This document shows positions 22,103-31,985 of a stretch of 64,000 nt of DNA, one piece after another. The number at the start of each line of letters is the position of its first letter. Position 1 is the stretch's first letter. Origin of the DNA: Chlorops oryzae (lineage: Eukaryota > Arthropoda > Insecta > Diptera > Chloropidae); contig CM035806.1 of the NCBI GenBank assembly GCA_020466095.1, positions 15,427,224 through 15,491,223 of the forward strand, read 5' to 3'. The position numbers were made by a program, and so were the translations under genes. The notes below the pieces were generated by a model. That model worked only from the letters and a program-made list of their open reading frames with translations, ran no database searches and was not told the origin of the DNA.

Positions 22103-23180
22103 AAAAGTGGGCAATATTAGAGCGAGAGAGAGAGAGAGAGAGGGGTAGAAGAAATCAGGAGTAATCGAGACGAGACCCAAATGTGCAGTGAATAACGCAT
22201 TCGTCGTCTTGTTTATTGGGTCTGGACTGGATATGTTGCCCTGTCACGCCACATGCAAGCCACATATCATGGCCGCATAACCCACTGCTCTGATGTTTCA
22301 CTCTCGGATTAAAGTGAAGCGTTCACATTCGAGGTGTTCCGATACAACTCCTCCGTATTCCGGATTCCCGTCGCCATTCGCCTTTCGCCGTGGTCTGGAC
22401 TCGGTAGTTTGTGGTGGCTTTTAGCTGTTATCGTTTCGTTGCATTCTCGTGCAATTCATAATTTCTTTCATTGTTGTCGTCGTTATATCTGCAATCCGGT
22501 TAATAGTTACTGCCGCATACGGCATACGGTATACGGAATACGGCATACGGCAGTCAGAGAGTGCTTTTTCGTGTTTACTTTATGAATTGCAGTTGCTTTT
22601 GTTGCGCGTTACAATCGTTGTTATTGTTATTGTTATTATTTTTATTATTTTTTATTATTATTGATGTGGTGCCGTAAGGTGCTGCACTCTAAAAATTAAA
22701 AGGAAACACGGAAATACGGAAAAAGGATGAAAAAGAAAGAAAAAAAAGGAAAAACGGGGAAAAACAAAAATAGTGCGTGCGGTTTTTCTGCACGATTTAT
22801 TCAGAAAGAGATTAAAATTGAATATTCAAGGAACTGAATACATATGTACCTATATACCTTACATATGTATATTTCTATATGAGTCGCTACACACTGGACT
22901 GAAGGGAGTTCTTATATGGTCTTTTACGCACCGTGCTCCGGACCACAAGAATTATGAGTTTCAATAGAATTTAATGCACTCAAAATAATTGAAAGCTTTT
23001 ATTCAGCGCTATGAGGGCTCCCCGAATTGGGGACTTCTCTCGACTTTATGATAGTTTAGATTGACACCGGCGGCTTCTGAATTCGATTTGGTGTTGGCTT
23101 ATTATTTCCGCTGAAGGTTGGACAACTCTTAAGAGGTTGGCGGCTTTGCCAGCTCTTTGGTTTTTCAGGTTATTACGTCG
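22103..23180. other. non-coding stretch with minor repeats
   Basis: A GA run lies at 22121-22142. A short minisatellite of CATACGG/TATACGG units lies at 22514-22552. (TTATTG)n-like sequence lies near 22618-22660. No gene is supported. Confidence 0.55.
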
Positions 23181-23254
23181 GCCTCTGTGCCGTAAGTTGA
23201 TTGAGATTCGAAATTGCGAAGTAAGAGGCTCTGGGTTCAACTCCCAGCTGAGGT
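23181..23254 (+). other. tRNA-like module, possible SINE head
   Basis: A 74-base segment with a perfect T arm (CTGGG-TTCAACT-CCCAG, 23231-23247) followed immediately by CTGAGGT, which pairs with GCCTCTG at 23181-23187 at six of seven positions including one wobble. The A-box-like sequence is TGCCGTAAGTTGATTG. The D and anticodon arms do not fold convincingly (only TTCG/CGAA pairs), so a decayed tRNA or tRNA-derived SINE is more likely than a working tRNA. Confidence 0.4.
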
Positions 23255-23365
23255 TGTGGATATTTGTGTATTTTTTCTATTTCTGTTTTTCTTTGTTTTC
23301 CAATTGTTCGTGGTATCACAACCCATGTGTGGCCGAACCATGGTTTTTGAACCGAACGTTTAAAT

Positions 23366-23588
23366 TGAACCGAACCGGTTTTAGAGACCGAACCGGTTTT
23401 GAACCGAACCGGTTTTGAACCGAACCGGTTTTGAACCGAACCGGTTTTGAACCGAACCGGTTTTGAACCGAACCGGTTTTGAACCGAACCGGGTTTGAAC
23501 CGAACCGGTTTTGAACCGAACCGGGTTGGATCCGAACCGGTTTTGAACCGAACCGGTTTTGAACCGAAACGGTTTTGAACCGGAAAAC
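23366..23588 (+). repeat. 16-bp minisatellite (GAACCGAACCGGTTTT)n
   Basis: About 13 units of a 16-base repeat, mostly perfect, with variants GGGTTT and GGGTTGGATCC. The unit contains the palindrome AACCGGTT. Because 16 is not a multiple of three the reading frame cycles, giving a spurious RFGSKPV frame on the minus strand. Confidence 0.95.
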
Positions 23589-24344
23589 CGCCTTTATCTG
23601 CTGATGAACCAAACCATTAACCGAACCGAAGTTTTTCACAAATGTTTAAACTAAACGGAAAACCGAACCATAAGCCAAAAATAAAAAAAATCGAAATCGA
23701 TATTCATATGAAATAAGAATGGATACCATCTCTAATATAAGTAAGACCACCACTAACGTTTTATTGTGCAAATTTTAACCCTAAATGGTAAAAAATTCCG
23801 CTAGAAGTGGGAACACGTACATATTAACATATTTTTTTTCAGTTTGAGAAATTCCCGAACCGATGAACCGAACCGAACCCGGAACAAACGAATCCAAAAG
23901 TTCGAACACGAACCGAACCGGGCAAATTTTCCACCCGGTTCACGTCCCTGTGAAATTTTACGAAGCATGACAAACTTTTCCATTGGTTTTTGCTTCGCAA
24001 AATGTCGTTAGCAAGTTCGAATAATAAATTGGGGCGGGCATACACGGCCGATCGCATTTGACAAGCCTAGGACTTATGGTACAAATGGTTTTAAATCTTA
24101 ATTTGAAAAAGAAAGAAACAGTTGGAAGATAGATAAACTATTATTTATGGAAAACCAATCAATTTTACGAAGTGCTTTCGAAGGGTCGCTCACGCAGCGT
24201 CGGAAAATTTACGAAGACTATTTGCGAACTTCCATGAGGGCTACTTTTGTCTATTGGAAACAAAATTCAAAAACAAAAAAAAAAAACAAACAAAAAATGG
24301 TAAAACTTATGCGTTCACATTAGAATAATCGATTATATTATAAT
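23589..24344. other. non-coding stretch with a second GAACCGAACC cluster
   Basis: A second set of GAACCGAACC words at 23858-23945 ends in CCCGGTTCACGTCCCTG (to 23952). Its complement CAGGGACGTGAACC looks like a hAT terminus. With the minisatellite upstream this may be the right end of a decayed hAT element, but I found no matching left end or target duplication. The rest is A/T-rich. Confidence 0.4.
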
Positions 24345-25183
24345 CAGGGCTGATCAAAATATTTATTTAAATAATAAATATTTATTTAAATATTTCGACT
24401 CTTCTGGGCAAAAATAAATATATCAGCAAATTTTGATTTTCCGTAAATATTTCGGCTAAAATTTCATATTATATACGAATATGCAGTAGATATACTCGTA
24501 ATAAGCATGCTTTCCAATCAGATAAACATAATTCATAACGCTGTGACGATTTGTTTTCAAAAATGCTTACACGTTGCTCATGCGCGCGTTTCAAATTCAT
24601 AGTAGGCTTTGGAAAATCAAAAACACTTTGCTCTTGCGCGCGTTTCAAATTCATAAATATGATTCTGTTGTCCACAAAAATACTGGATTTGCTACGTTGT
24701 GAAAAATTTCAATGATATTAAGTGGTCATAAATTCAATGAGCCAGATAAATATATTGATGAATTAACTCCAAACGAGTTGCAAGCATTTAAATACGCACC
24801 AGTCGTCAGCTGTGATGTTGAAAGATCTTTCTCTGATTATAAACGAGTCTTAGACAATAGCCGACGTTCATTCATTTTTGAAAATCTTCGAAAACATCTC
24901 ATAATTTATTGCTATAAGTTTACTTAAACCAATAATATATGGAAAATACCTTTGAAATAAATTTTTATCGTAAATATTTATCGCAAATATTTTGAGTGTT
25001 TTTTCTTAAATATTAAATAAATATTTTCTTTTGACATATGTTATGTGTTTTTCGAGCTTAAGGTCCCAGTAATTTTTATTTATTTTTCGATATTTCGCCC
25101 TTCTCTGAAGAGCATCATCAGGATATATATTTATATATAATAAATATTTTGAAGTATTTTCATAAATATTTTGATTAGCCCTG
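24345..25183 (+). mobile_element. hAT element, internally deleted, with perfect 8-bp target duplication
   Basis: The left end CAGGGCTGATCAAAATATTT and its inverted partner at the right end agree over 22 bp with one mismatch. The flanks carry an exact 8-bp direct repeat ATTATAAT (24337-24344 and 25184-25191). It encodes a leftover of the transposase C-terminus (24712-24927) on the plus strand but lacks the rest. Length is 839 bp against several kb for autonomous hATs. Subterminal DNA is rich in AAATATTTAT. The right target copy lies 26 bases upstream of a tRNA-Glu gene. Confidence 0.95.
24712..24927 (+). pseudogene. hAT transposase C-terminal (dimerisation domain) remnant
   Basis: A 71-codon open frame. 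The stretch YAPVVSCDVERSFSDYKRVL followed by RRSFIFENLRKHLIIYC has the signature of the hAT C-terminal dimerisation region: a D-V-E-R-S-F-S core, then a basic pair with S-F, then N-L-x-K-x-L/I. In the family this domain mediates transposase multimerisation. The catalytic RNase H-like core and BED zinc finger are absent, and the initiating ATG is only the first in-frame methionine. The fragment cannot be an active transposase. It confirms the hAT assignment of the enclosing element. Confidence 0.85.
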
Positions 25184-25216
25184 ATTATAATAATTTTCTA
25201 GACCTGTGAAGCCAAG

Positions 25217-25288
25217 TCCCATATTGTCTAGTGGTTAGGATATCCGGCTCTCACCCGGAAGGCCCGGGTTCGATTCCCGGTATGGGAA
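25217..25288 (+). tRNA. tRNA-Glu-CTC: tRNA-Glu, anticodon CTC (copy 3)
   Basis: A 72-base body identical to 9143-9214 and 11026-11097, with the same CAAG immediately upstream. It is followed directly by TTTT, then A and TTTTT, adequate as Pol III terminator. The hAT element ends 33 bases upstream, so its insertion replaced nearly all of the original 5' flank without touching the gene. Confidence 0.98.
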
Positions 25289-25292
25289 TTTT

Positions 25293-26824
25293 ATTTTTCA
25301 AATTTATTTATTTTTTTCTATTAGGAAGCTGGCATTCAAAGATCCTGTGAACTCGCATTGACTGATTATTTGCGAAAATCGGAAGTGTATGAATTTCGGG
25401 AAATGACGGCTTAAGGCACTTACTGACAAATTTTTAACTCCTTAACTCAACTGATTTACGTTAAGTCTGAAGTAAAGACAAAGGAAATGATGACAGCATA
25501 ATAGAAATTCATTCGAATCGTTTGATCATGTTTTCTAACCAATGGTTTCTATTACCTTTTCCATTAAATTTATTCAGTTTAAAATCTTCATGAGTTGGAC
25601 TTCCCAGAGAAACCAGTCACAATTTGCCTAAGATTGAACAACTTTTGGTCCAGTTTCAATGTCAATCGGAAGATTCAAAGCCAGATTTCTTAGAACCTTT
25701 CAGCCATGGCCAACAACGTCCCACTGGGGCGCAAATAATAAAATATTATTGTGAAATCAGCACATGATAATCAATTAAAATAATGGAAGGAACTGCGATA
25801 TTAAAATATGTACCTCAACGCATGTATATGCATATCGACTTAACACTCTTCACCTTAATCACTGTGAAATGTTTAATTAATGATAAGGTTCCACTGCGTT
25901 CTATGGGGAAATGCTATCCTCAAATAAATTATTTCATTAACTAACTAATTCGATCAAAACATGACCGACCGCGACCCCCTATACCATCAAGCCCCTCGCC
26001 ATCGATTCCGCATTCAAAGTTCTCATTGAAATTTCGTTAACAAAATCATTTGTTAAGTCAGCACAAAATAAAATGGAAAATTTAGGTGCTCTGCCTATTC
26101 ACTCAACCACAAAAATCGATACCAATTCCATCATTAATGACATTTACAATCTTAAGAGTCAAATTAATGAACTGCAAAACATTTCAACGAATCGAACCAT
26201 TACGACGGAGCCAAGGAAATATCTTTGAATTCGGAAATTTTTTTATCTCCATTTTTCGTTCATTTTTTCCTCGTTTTTTGCCGCCCCCCTATTTTACGTT
26301 GTTTTCTCCTTAGAATTCTGTCGTGAAGCCAGCAAGAGGAAACTGACTGAACTGAAGAGAACAAAAGCCAGAAGCGAAATGAAAAGCGAATTTGAATAAT
26401 AATTTTCTGTCATTTAACATTAATGTCAATCTCTTGCTGTGTGGAAAACTTAATTTTCCACTTCATCATACAAAGAGTACGCGAGTGGAAAACAATTCCC
26501 TAAGAGTATAGCGAAATATGTCAGTTTAGTTAAGCCAACTACTGACAGCTAGGAAAACGAAAACGAAAAGGAAAACAGTGACGAGTACGAGGCCGAGGAC
26601 GAAGACGAAGACGGATGAAAACAAAAGGGAACAGAACTCCGACTAAAGGAAAGGAGCTTGTAATAGAGTAAGACACAAAAACAAACCGAGCTTTGATGTG
26701 ACAAAAGACACAAGAAACTAATTAGAATTAAAATAGAAAACAGTAGCCACCAAGTTAAGGTTATGCATAGGAATTGTCATGACGCGCACGCAGACGGACA
26801 AAACAGACGCACAGACCGACAAAC

Positions 26825-26855
<31 letters not shown>

Positions 26856-27120
26856 TAGAGAGATGAGGAGACATAGAGACGGTTGAAAGGACGAACATAT
26901 GAACGAAGAAAAAAGCGAACAAACGAGCTAGATCGAAGTGGGTATGAGACTGAGGATGAGAACGCTAATGGGAAGGAGGAACCCTTGTAGTCGAAAATTA
27001 GGTGGCGGAATTTTATTTATTGCGTAGTTATGCGACATTGCCGGACATTATATTCCGTGCAGAGTTTGCGAGACAAAAGAAAAAGAGAAAAATTATCCAT
27101 ATATACATACCTTCATATAT
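25293..27120. other. non-coding stretch with short repeats
   Basis: No gene supported. A (GACA)n run lies at 26825-26856, GAAAACGAAAAGG-type purine-rich sequence at 26550-26640, and C-rich sequence near 26270-26300. Right next to the following TIR element the flank reads TTCATATAT. Confidence 0.55.
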
Positions 27121-28009
27121 TACGTGACCAACTGTAACAATTTTTCCGGTATTGTACCGAATTTTGAGGCAAGATACCGCAAGATAAGCTTCGCTTCGGT
27201 ACACCGAAATTGAACGATTTTGCCATTTTGTAGCGAAATTAGTAGAAAAATCGGTTCAACTGATAAATATACATTCAACAATCTAAATAGGAAATAATGA
27301 TTTGAATTGAATGAAAAAATAATTAAGAATTTTTTTTTTAAGGAAAGAATATTCGAAATCGCTAGGGTTTTTCAGACCCGAAATTGAGGACCTGTTTTTT
27401 TTTTTTTTTTTTGTTTTTTTTTTTGCTCTTCAATTTTGAGGAATGTACTCAGGTAAAATGAAAAAGTTATTAGTAGAATAAATAAAATACAAAGATGGTA
27501 CAGTAGTTTCGCTATATAAGAAACTCGTATATAAAAACCCGCTTTCAAGAAAGGAATCTCAGGGCACCAAGTCCGTTTATATTAATTATTTAGAGCTTAC
27601 TCTGTACAAAAATGTTTGTATATAAGAAACTCGTATATAAGAAAAACCAGCCTTTAAGAAACTGGTTACCAAAATCAAAAACTCTTTTAGTATCGAAAAC
27701 ATTTTTATATAAGAAACTTGGTTTTTATCAAAAATTTAACAACCCTATTTTCAAATATCGGTAGTTTATATAAGAAAAAATTTTCTTATAAACGGTTTTT
27801 TTTTTTTTTTGTAACAAAGAATTTTCTTATAAACGGGTTCTTATATAAGAAAAAACCGGATATAAGAATGAAATTTCTCAGCAAATTCGACTTTCTTATA
27901 TAGCGAAACTACTGTATTGTTTTCTTTCTTTTATGTGTGACGATTTTTCACATGCAATTCCGGTATTTGTACCGATTTTTGGTAAAAAAAAAAAAAGTTG
28001 GTCACGTAA
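27121..28009. mobile_element. TIR element with TACGTGACCAACT ends and a 9-bp (or 8-bp) direct flank
   Basis: TACGTGACCAACT (27121-27133) is matched by AGTTGGTCACGTA at 27996-28008. Similarity continues inward with CCGGTATTGTACCGA and CCGGTATTTGTACCGA. The flanks share TTCATATAT (27112-27120 and 28010-28018), a possible 8-9-bp target duplication, although the word is A/T-rich. That size would suit hAT or Mutator-like elements. A later pogo-like element (27501-27914) sits inside. Non-coding. Confidence 0.7.
27501..27914. mobile_element. pogo/Tigger-like MITE (TATAAGAAA family), nested
   Basis: The 23-bp TIR beginning CAGTAGTTTCGCTATATAAG is matched perfectly at the right end (27892-27914). TA flanks both ends (27499-27500, 27915-27916). 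The inner motif TATAAGAAA, with variants such as CTTATAAACGG on the other side, repeats through most of the 414 bp. There is no coding capacity. It is the third element here with a CAGT start, TA target and inwardly repeated inner motif, and it is nested in the TACGTGACC element. Confidence 0.88.
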
Positions 28010-28018
28010 TTCATATAT

Positions 28019-29269
28019 ATATATAAGTATATATATGTATGTATAAATATATATCCGACTGACAGATCGACGAAAAATTATTCATAAGGCGCAAAGGACA
28101 TTAGATTCTTGTTGTTTCTGTTCTGCGAGGAGTGGCTTTATTTCAAATTTTAATATCCAGCAGCCTAATTCGATGTGTTTTTTTGTTTCTTCTTCTGGTT
28201 CTCCTTATTATTGTTATTATTATTATTTATTTTTACATTCCAACGATGCCAAATTATAAAGCCGACAGACCAACCCCAAACCGATGCCAAGCGAACGCTG
28301 CGCGGCGCGGCGCGGCGTACCGTGGGAGTCCGGCGCTGTTAAATTGACTTTCTTCATAAACATTGGTGATGTAGCGGAAGTAACGTGATGTGCCTTTCGA
28401 AGACAGCAACACTGGTCTGACATTCAATTCAGCAGTCGTCCGTCCCCCCAAATCAGTAGTTGTTAACTAAGCAATGCCAATGATTACGTTGGCGACACTT
28501 TTTGCTCATTTATCATTTGACGCGAAATGGCAAAATACATCTGGAAGAGCTTCAATGTCAAAGCGGGAAGTAAGAACGAAGTTATTATCACTGGCGTCAT
28601 CGTCGTCGTCAATTCTCCATTAGAATGCGAAATCCTTCGTCCTGCTGTCAAAGCGTTATTAATCATAGCGTAAAATAAGTTGAAAATTGAGTGAGGACTA
28701 AGGTTGATTGTGTGTTCTTTAGGTTTGTTTTCTTTTTTTTTTTTTTTGTTATTTTTTGTTGTTATATTTAATAACTCTCCAGATTATTCGTGCTCTCTTC
28801 TATTGGATAATTCTAAAAGAAAAAAGAAAGAATTATTTGATGAAGGACGTAGGCGAATTTTCAATATAAAAAAGACAAATGTACATTTGTTATGAACTCA
28901 TTGTCCCAATTAGCGAAATTAATTTTGAAATTATTTCCATCAATTTAATATGTATGTATGTGTATGTCTTACATTGGTCGAATTGATCAAAAGGACCCTG
29001 TTCGAGATTTTCCGCATTTCGTTTGCTTCAATGAACTTCAGTTATTTTTTCTGTACCAATTTAATATTGCTCTTGTAATTGTTACATTTCCGCTTCATCA
29101 TGCTTTTGTTCTTTTTGACTTTTTAAAATTATTTTTTTTTGGTAAATTTTTTATTAAAAATAAACACGTTTTTACCACGGTCACTGCACACCAATTTTAA
29201 GTTTCGACGCTTGGTTTAATTTTTGCTGGATTTGCCCCGAGGGACCATTTTATTGGGAAGTCAGAAATT
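28019..29269. other. non-coding stretch, one GC-rich patch
   Basis: A/T-rich except for a GC-rich patch at 28285-28335 with GCGCGGCGCGGCGCGGCG. No gene is supported. T-rich runs lie near 28735-28760. Confidence 0.5.
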
Positions 29270-30050
29270 TCTTGAGTCATTCCATCAGTCATTCATCAGT
29301 CATTACATCAGTCATTCCTTCAATCATTCCTTCAGCCATTCCATCATCATCTATTCCTTCAGTCATTCCATCAGTCATTCCATCAGTCATTCCTTCAGTC
29401 ATTCCATCAGTCATTCCATCAGTCATTCCATCAGTCATTCCATCAGTCATTCCATCAGTCATTCCTTCAATCATTCCTTCAGCCATTCCATCAGTCGTTC
29501 CATCAGTCATTCCATCAGTCATTCCATCAGTTATTCCATCAATCATTTCATCAGTCATTACATCAGTCATTACATCAGTCATTCCATTAGTAATTCCTTC
29601 AGTCATTCCATCAGTCATTCCATCAGTCATTCCATCAGTAATTCCATCAGTCATTCCATCAGTTTCCATCAATCATTCCAAAAATCATTTCATCAGTCAT
29701 TACGTCAGTAATTACATCAGTCATTACATCAGTCATTACATCAGTCATTCCATTAGTAATTCCATCGGTCATTCCATCAGTCGTTTCATCAATCATTCCA
29801 AAAATCATTTCATCAGTCATTACATCAGTCATTACATCAGTCATTACATCAGTCATTACATCAGTAATTACATCAGTCATTCCATTAGTATCCATCAGTC
29901 ATTCCATTAGTAATTCCTTCAGTCATTCCATCAGTCATTCCATCAGTAATTCCATCAGTCATTCCATCAGTAATTCCATCAGTTATTCCATCAATCATTC
30001 CAAATCATTCCAAAAATCATTTCATCAGTCATTCATCAGTCATTCCATCA
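29270..30050. repeat. 12-bp satellite (CATTCCATCAGT)n
   Basis: About 780 bases built from CATTCCATCAGT units with variants CATTACATCAGT, CATTCCTTCAGT and CATTCCAAAAAT. Variants are grouped into higher-order blocks; for example a block around ATCATTTCATCAGTCATTAC recurs near 29690 and 29808. Because 12 is a multiple of three, several frames on both strands stay open for 80-210 codons (SHSI, VIPS and MTDG repeats), but these are products of the repeat, not genes. Confidence 0.97.
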
Positions 30051-30333
30051 GTTACGTTTTAAATATGCGGACATAGTACTTAAAAATACCTTAAATTACG
30101 AAAATAAAATGTACTTACCTCAAGAAACGTCCATATCTCTCCCAACGGGATTCTCAAAAACCGCAAAAGTAAGACCAAATGAATCCGCCGTCGACCATCG
30201 ACTATCATAAATATACTTTTTGGCCGGAGAAGTTCATAAATTGTCCTGCTCCTTTTAGCAATTATTACGAAAACTATCAGTAATCTATTTCCACGTTTAA
30301 ACGAAAGTCATTAAGACTCGATCTAAAATCTTT

Positions 30334-30588
30334 ATGAGCAAAACGTCAAAGTCGTCTTTAAATATAAAAATATCCGAAGATTATAAAGTTAAACATACAG
30401 GAATATCCAAAAAGAGTGCAACAAAAAAGGCAACGAGAGTAACCTTGGAAAGCCAAGTACTCCACTCAGTTCCATTACGAGGAAAGTTGATACCCTTGAT
30501 CAAGGTTTTATTGGTGTGTCTCGTGTTTCTAACGATTTTTCTCGATAGTTCAATATGGATGCTTTTAAATAACGTAAATGGCAATTGA
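30334..30588 (+). CDS. small membrane-protein-like ORF, possibly retroposed (hypothetical)
   Basis: An 84-codon frame not made of simple repeat. The first ~50 residues are polar and rich in K, S and T. They are followed by a strongly hydrophobic segment (roughly residues 55-77, LIKVLLVCLVFLTIFL) flanked by a basic residue on the N side, as in a signal-anchor or type II membrane segment. Synonymous codons are varied, unlike the simple-repeat frames. About 40 bases after the stop there is AATAAA (30629-30634) and then 23 consecutive A. That could be a genomic poly(A) tail of a retroposed cDNA, or simply an A-rich run. I do not recognise the protein; chance ORF remains quite possible. Confidence 0.3.
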   Translation: MSKTSKSSLNIKISEDYKVKHTGISKKSATKKATRVTLESQVLHSVPLRGKLIPLIKVLLVCLVFLTIFLDSSIWMLLNNVNGN

Positions 30589-30638
30589 GACGTCTGAAAA
30601 CTTTGCACCTTAAGCTCTTAGCAGAAAAAATAAAACAC

Positions 30639-30661
30639 AAAAAAAAAAAAAAAAAAAAAAA
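30639..30661 (+). repeat. A23 run downstream of AATAAA
   Basis: Twenty-three consecutive A four bases beyond an AATAAA signal. It fits the tail of a retroposed transcript on the plus strand. No flanking target duplication was recognised. Confidence 0.6.
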
Positions 30662-31538
30662 CAAAGGAAAAAATAAAAGAAAACACAAAAAAGAGCTTCG
30701 ACAATATTTTGCGATCTTCGTGTTGGCAATATTTCCGCGAGCTTCGAAACCAACATGGTGGTGGTGGTCATCGGAGGAGCATGACCTGCAGACAAACGAT
30801 TTAGGCGACTTCGCGTCTCTGTCTCCTTCTGCGAACATGTGAATGGAATTGAGGAAAACTTGTTACAGGTTTGGAGAAATATGAGCAGCTGAAACCCATG
30901 CATGCAGCATGCTGCAGCACTTCATCAATTTATTTTGTATTCGATATCCTTTTTTGCCCGCTTTCACATTCCGTCCTCATATCTTCCAACATTGTTCGTG
31001 TGTGTGTGTGTGTGGCAATTTTTTTTTGTACGTTTTTTTTTCGTTATTTTTTCTTTTAATAATTTTTTTTTTTCCTTTTGGCTCCCGCTGGTGGAGCTAG
31101 GTGTCGTTCGAGTGTCTGCCTTAAAAATTGCATATTCCACTGGCGTACCTTAACTCCAGTTTTATGGTATTACAGCGTATCAGAGAGCGTAGGAACGGGT
31201 AAGGTACTCATGTTAATCCTAGAGCCTCGGAGACTTTCGATGCACACGCGTACGCGATGTGACCTGACCTTTGGACAAATAGTCACTTCCGTCGTGGCAG
31301 ATTTCAGACTGCTCACCGAAGGTTACTTTCGCAACGAATTTTTATTGGTATCCATCGTTACGATTTGCCGTTCGTTTGTCGATTTCTTTTTCCATTTTTC
31401 GTTTAATGTTTTATTTAGCAACTATCTGATCCGGCGAACTTCGCATCGCCTGCGATGGAACTATAATAATATGTCAAGAATCAATAATAACAGATTTGCA
31501 GAAAACAAGAAATATAGAAAATTTATTTTTAAATTTTA
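30662..31538. other. non-coding stretch, chance ORF
   Basis: Contains (GT)n at about 30999-31013 and T-rich runs to 31076. A 167-codon frame at 31078-31581 is the longest non-repetitive frame in the window. Its last codons run into the 58-bp micro-element at 31539 and it shows no recognisable domain, so I do not call it a gene. Confidence 0.45.
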
Positions 31539-31596
31539 CAGTGAGAAAAATTTTTGCACAAAAAAGAAAACAAAAATTTAACTATTTTTTTCAGTG
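31539..31596 (+). mobile_element. 58-bp micro-MITE, copy 1
   Basis: Starts CAGTGAGAAAAATTTTTGC and ends TTTTTTTCAGTG, with imperfect inverted ends, flanked on both sides by TA (31537-31538, 31597-31598). A near-copy of the same length (58 bp) lies in the opposite orientation at 31926-31983. Equal length, conserved ends and TA borders in two places argue for mobility at a very small size, probably by a Tc1/mariner-type transposase. Confidence 0.6.
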
Positions 31597-31598
31597 TA

Positions 31599-31923
31599 TT
31601 TCAGTTTTTGTAAAACCTTTTGAATGTTTTAAAAGAACACCTTGTTTTATGAACAATAAGTCGCCGTTTGTTTTATCTTTTTATCTTAATTATTTCTGGA
31701 GATATTAAAATTTTAAAAACATGCCGTATGAGTAATGTGTTTTGTATCATTTTCGCACATTTGTACTGGATATTAACATAGTACTTGAGCATCTATGTGC
31801 ACTTGTAATTTTTTGAATATCTCACTGTTGTTCCATTTAATTTGAATGAAACTTTTTTTTAAATGAAAGCAAATACTTAGAGGTATTTTTAAAAGAATTT
31901 GTAGAGTGGCGTTAAACTAGGAA
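31599..31923. other. A/T-rich spacer between two micro-elements
   Basis: No gene or repeat recognised in this spacer between the two oppositely oriented 58-bp sequences. Confidence 0.5.
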
Positions 31924-31925
31924 TA

Positions 31926-31983
31926 CACTGAAAAAAAATTTTAAAATTATCTTTTTAGTTTTGTGGGAAAATTTTTCTCAGTG
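31926..31983 (-). mobile_element. 58-bp micro-MITE, copy 2
   Basis: The plus strand reads CACTGAAAAAAAATTTT at the left and AAAATTTTTCTCAGTG at the right, with TA on both sides (31924-31925, 31984-31985). Its reverse complement aligns end to end with 31539-31596: CACTGAGAAAAATTTT start, CACAAAA middle, TTTTTTTCAGTG end. Confidence 0.6.
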
Positions 31984-31985
31984 TA

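Noticed and set aside
23330..23952. Possible hAT element covering the GAACCGAACCGG minisatellite
   Set aside because: The right end looks plausible (complement CAGGGACGTGAACC) but no matching left end or target duplication was found.
29223..29910. 162- and 212-codon frames with SHSI/VIPS repeats
   Set aside because: Pure translation of a 12-bp satellite, and the frames are equally open on the other strand.
29270..30050. CRISPR-like regular array
   Set aside because: The unit is 12 bp head to tail without unique spacers, and the context is an animal genome.
31078..31581. 167-codon open frame, the longest non-repetitive frame
   Set aside because: No recognisable domain, and its last codons lie inside a 58-bp mobile sequence. 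Length alone is compatible with chance in 64 kb.
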